From positions 1 through 5,030 of the forward strand of contig DATFXF010000002.1 in the NCBI GenBank assembly GCA_035258565.1: DNA of 5,030 nt. The letters run 5' to 3'. The notes under the pieces are model-generated. The model was not told the DNA's origin and made no database searches. It was given only the letters and a program-made list of their open reading frames with translations. The DNA comes from DATFXF01 sp035258565. GTDB lineage: Bacteria > Acidobacteriota > Terriglobia > Acidiferrales > UBA7541. The position numbers and the translations under genes are program-made. Below are positions 4,509 through 5,030 of the stretch, in pieces; the first letter of the stretch is position 1; the number at the start of each line of letters is the position of its first letter.

Positions 4509-5030
4509 GTGCGATTGATCGCGTTCCGAGAATTGTTTCGAAGCACATTGAGTCTATTCCTCGTAGGCGAAATGATGTTCGCCCAGGTGCCGGTCGCTCC
4601 ATCGCCGGAAACCACGAGCCGCCGGACAGGTGCGCCCCAGCGCGTCGCAGGGCTCGCCGCCATCCTTTCCCAGCGCATCACAGCCTGGTTATTTGGCCAA
4701 GCGGGCCCACCCGATGATGCGGAATTCGTCTCACAAGAGGTCCCGGATTTGATGTTCGAGGGCCTGAACTATTCCGTCGCCGTGACGATGAGAAACACGG
4801 GGCAAAACATGTGGCGGCACGGCATCTACAACCTCAACTCCGTGACTGGAGGCACCTGGGGCATCACCAGGGTCGACAGAGTGGACGACATTGAGCCCGG
4901 CCAGACAGCAAGATTCCAATTTGGAATTACGGCTCCCACCACCGAGGGCTTTTACGACTTTCGGTGGCGGATGCAGAAGTTAGGACAGTGGTTTGGAAAC
5001 CCTTCCGACAATGTGGCGGTGCAAGTCATT
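4509..5030 (+). CDS. Exported protein with an NBR1-like four-tryptophan Ig domain, 3' end cut off
   Basis: From the GTG at 4509 the frame is open for 174 codons to the window edge. Residues 1-25 look like a signal peptide (MRLIAFRELFRSTLSLFLVG, then a possible cleavage site around MFA-QVP), though a Glu within the core makes it imperfect. A Pro- and Arg-containing linker follows. Residues about 76-174 match the NBR1-like Ig (FW, four-tryptophan) domain: SVAVTMRNTGQNMW, then GGTWGI, the EPGQTARFQFGITAP motif, and YDFRWRMQKLGQWFGNPSDNVAV. All four hallmark tryptophans are seen: W102, W117, W153 and W161. In bacteria such domains are usually non-catalytic modules of secreted or surface proteins. 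Only 66 bases separate it from the lipoprotein gene on the same strand with no convincing terminator, so the two are probably one operon. What follows the domain is unseen. Confidence 0.82.
   Translation, partial: MRLIAFRELFRSTLSLFLVGEMMFAQVPVAPSPETTSRRTGAPQRVAGLAAILSQRITAWLFGQAGPPDDAEFVSQEVPDLMFEGLNYSVAVTMRNTGQNMWRHGIYNLNSVTGGTWGITRVDRVDDIEPGQTARFQFGITAPTTEGFYDFRWRMQKLGQWFGNPSDNVAVQVI

Noticed and set aside
3928..4518. Plus-strand open frame of 196 codons overlapping the Cys-rich tail in another frame
   Set aside because: Its repetitive Ala/Thr/Asn-rich product merely reflects the 42-bp repeats read out of frame; the Cys-rich frame continues the propeller gene without a break.
1..5030. CRISPR arrays, tRNA or rRNA genes, insertion sequences, phage attachment sites
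   Set aside because: None was seen on reading both strands; the only tandem array is the coding 42-bp repeat in the lipoprotein tail.

Overview
The window looks like a chromosomal segment from a GC-rich, Gram-negative bacterium of the Myxococcota / former Deltaproteobacteria type. This rests on protein style rather than on any marker gene. There is a sigma-54 activator with a Fis-type helix-turn-helix, a lipoprotein with a propeller of SBBP-like repeats ending in a very Cys-rich tail of the kind common in myxobacterial surface proteins, and an exported four-tryptophan (NBR1-like) Ig domain protein. The genus cannot be told from the sequence.

Layout: (1) bases 1-708, minus strand: the N-terminal 236 codons of an exported type-B carboxylesterase, cut by the left edge just after the GESAGG nucleophile elbow. 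(2) 709-1045: a divergent intergenic region with a minus-strand sigma-54-like promoter (806-820) for the esterase and a strong RNA hairpin (945-970) ahead of the regulator. (3) 1046-2161, plus: a sigma-54 enhancer-binding protein with a complete AAA+ domain and HTH but no recognisable sensory domain. (4) 2162-2402: a compact control region with three CTGAGCAA boxes exactly 21 bp apart, the first part of a perfect 9-3-9 dyad, followed by a good -24/-12 promoter at 2313-2327. (5) 2403-4442, plus: a 679-residue lipoprotein with seven blade repeats and a 149-residue tail holding 38 cysteines. (6) 4509 to the right edge, plus: the start of an exported protein with an NBR1-like four-Trp domain, read from a GTG start with a good ribosome binding site.

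The simplest reading is a self-contained regulatory module. The activator binds the phased boxes just behind its own gene and, with sigma-54, switches on an operon for two envelope or secreted proteins. That the activator binds these boxes is inference, but the arrangement (activator gene, then enhancer at about -97 to -138, then -24/-12 promoter, then ribosome binding site and start) is visible in the sequence. The esterase may be under separate sigma-54 control, because the CTGAGCAA box is not seen near its promoter. The function of the propeller lipoprotein and its partner is unknown, and their combination is the most novel part of the window.
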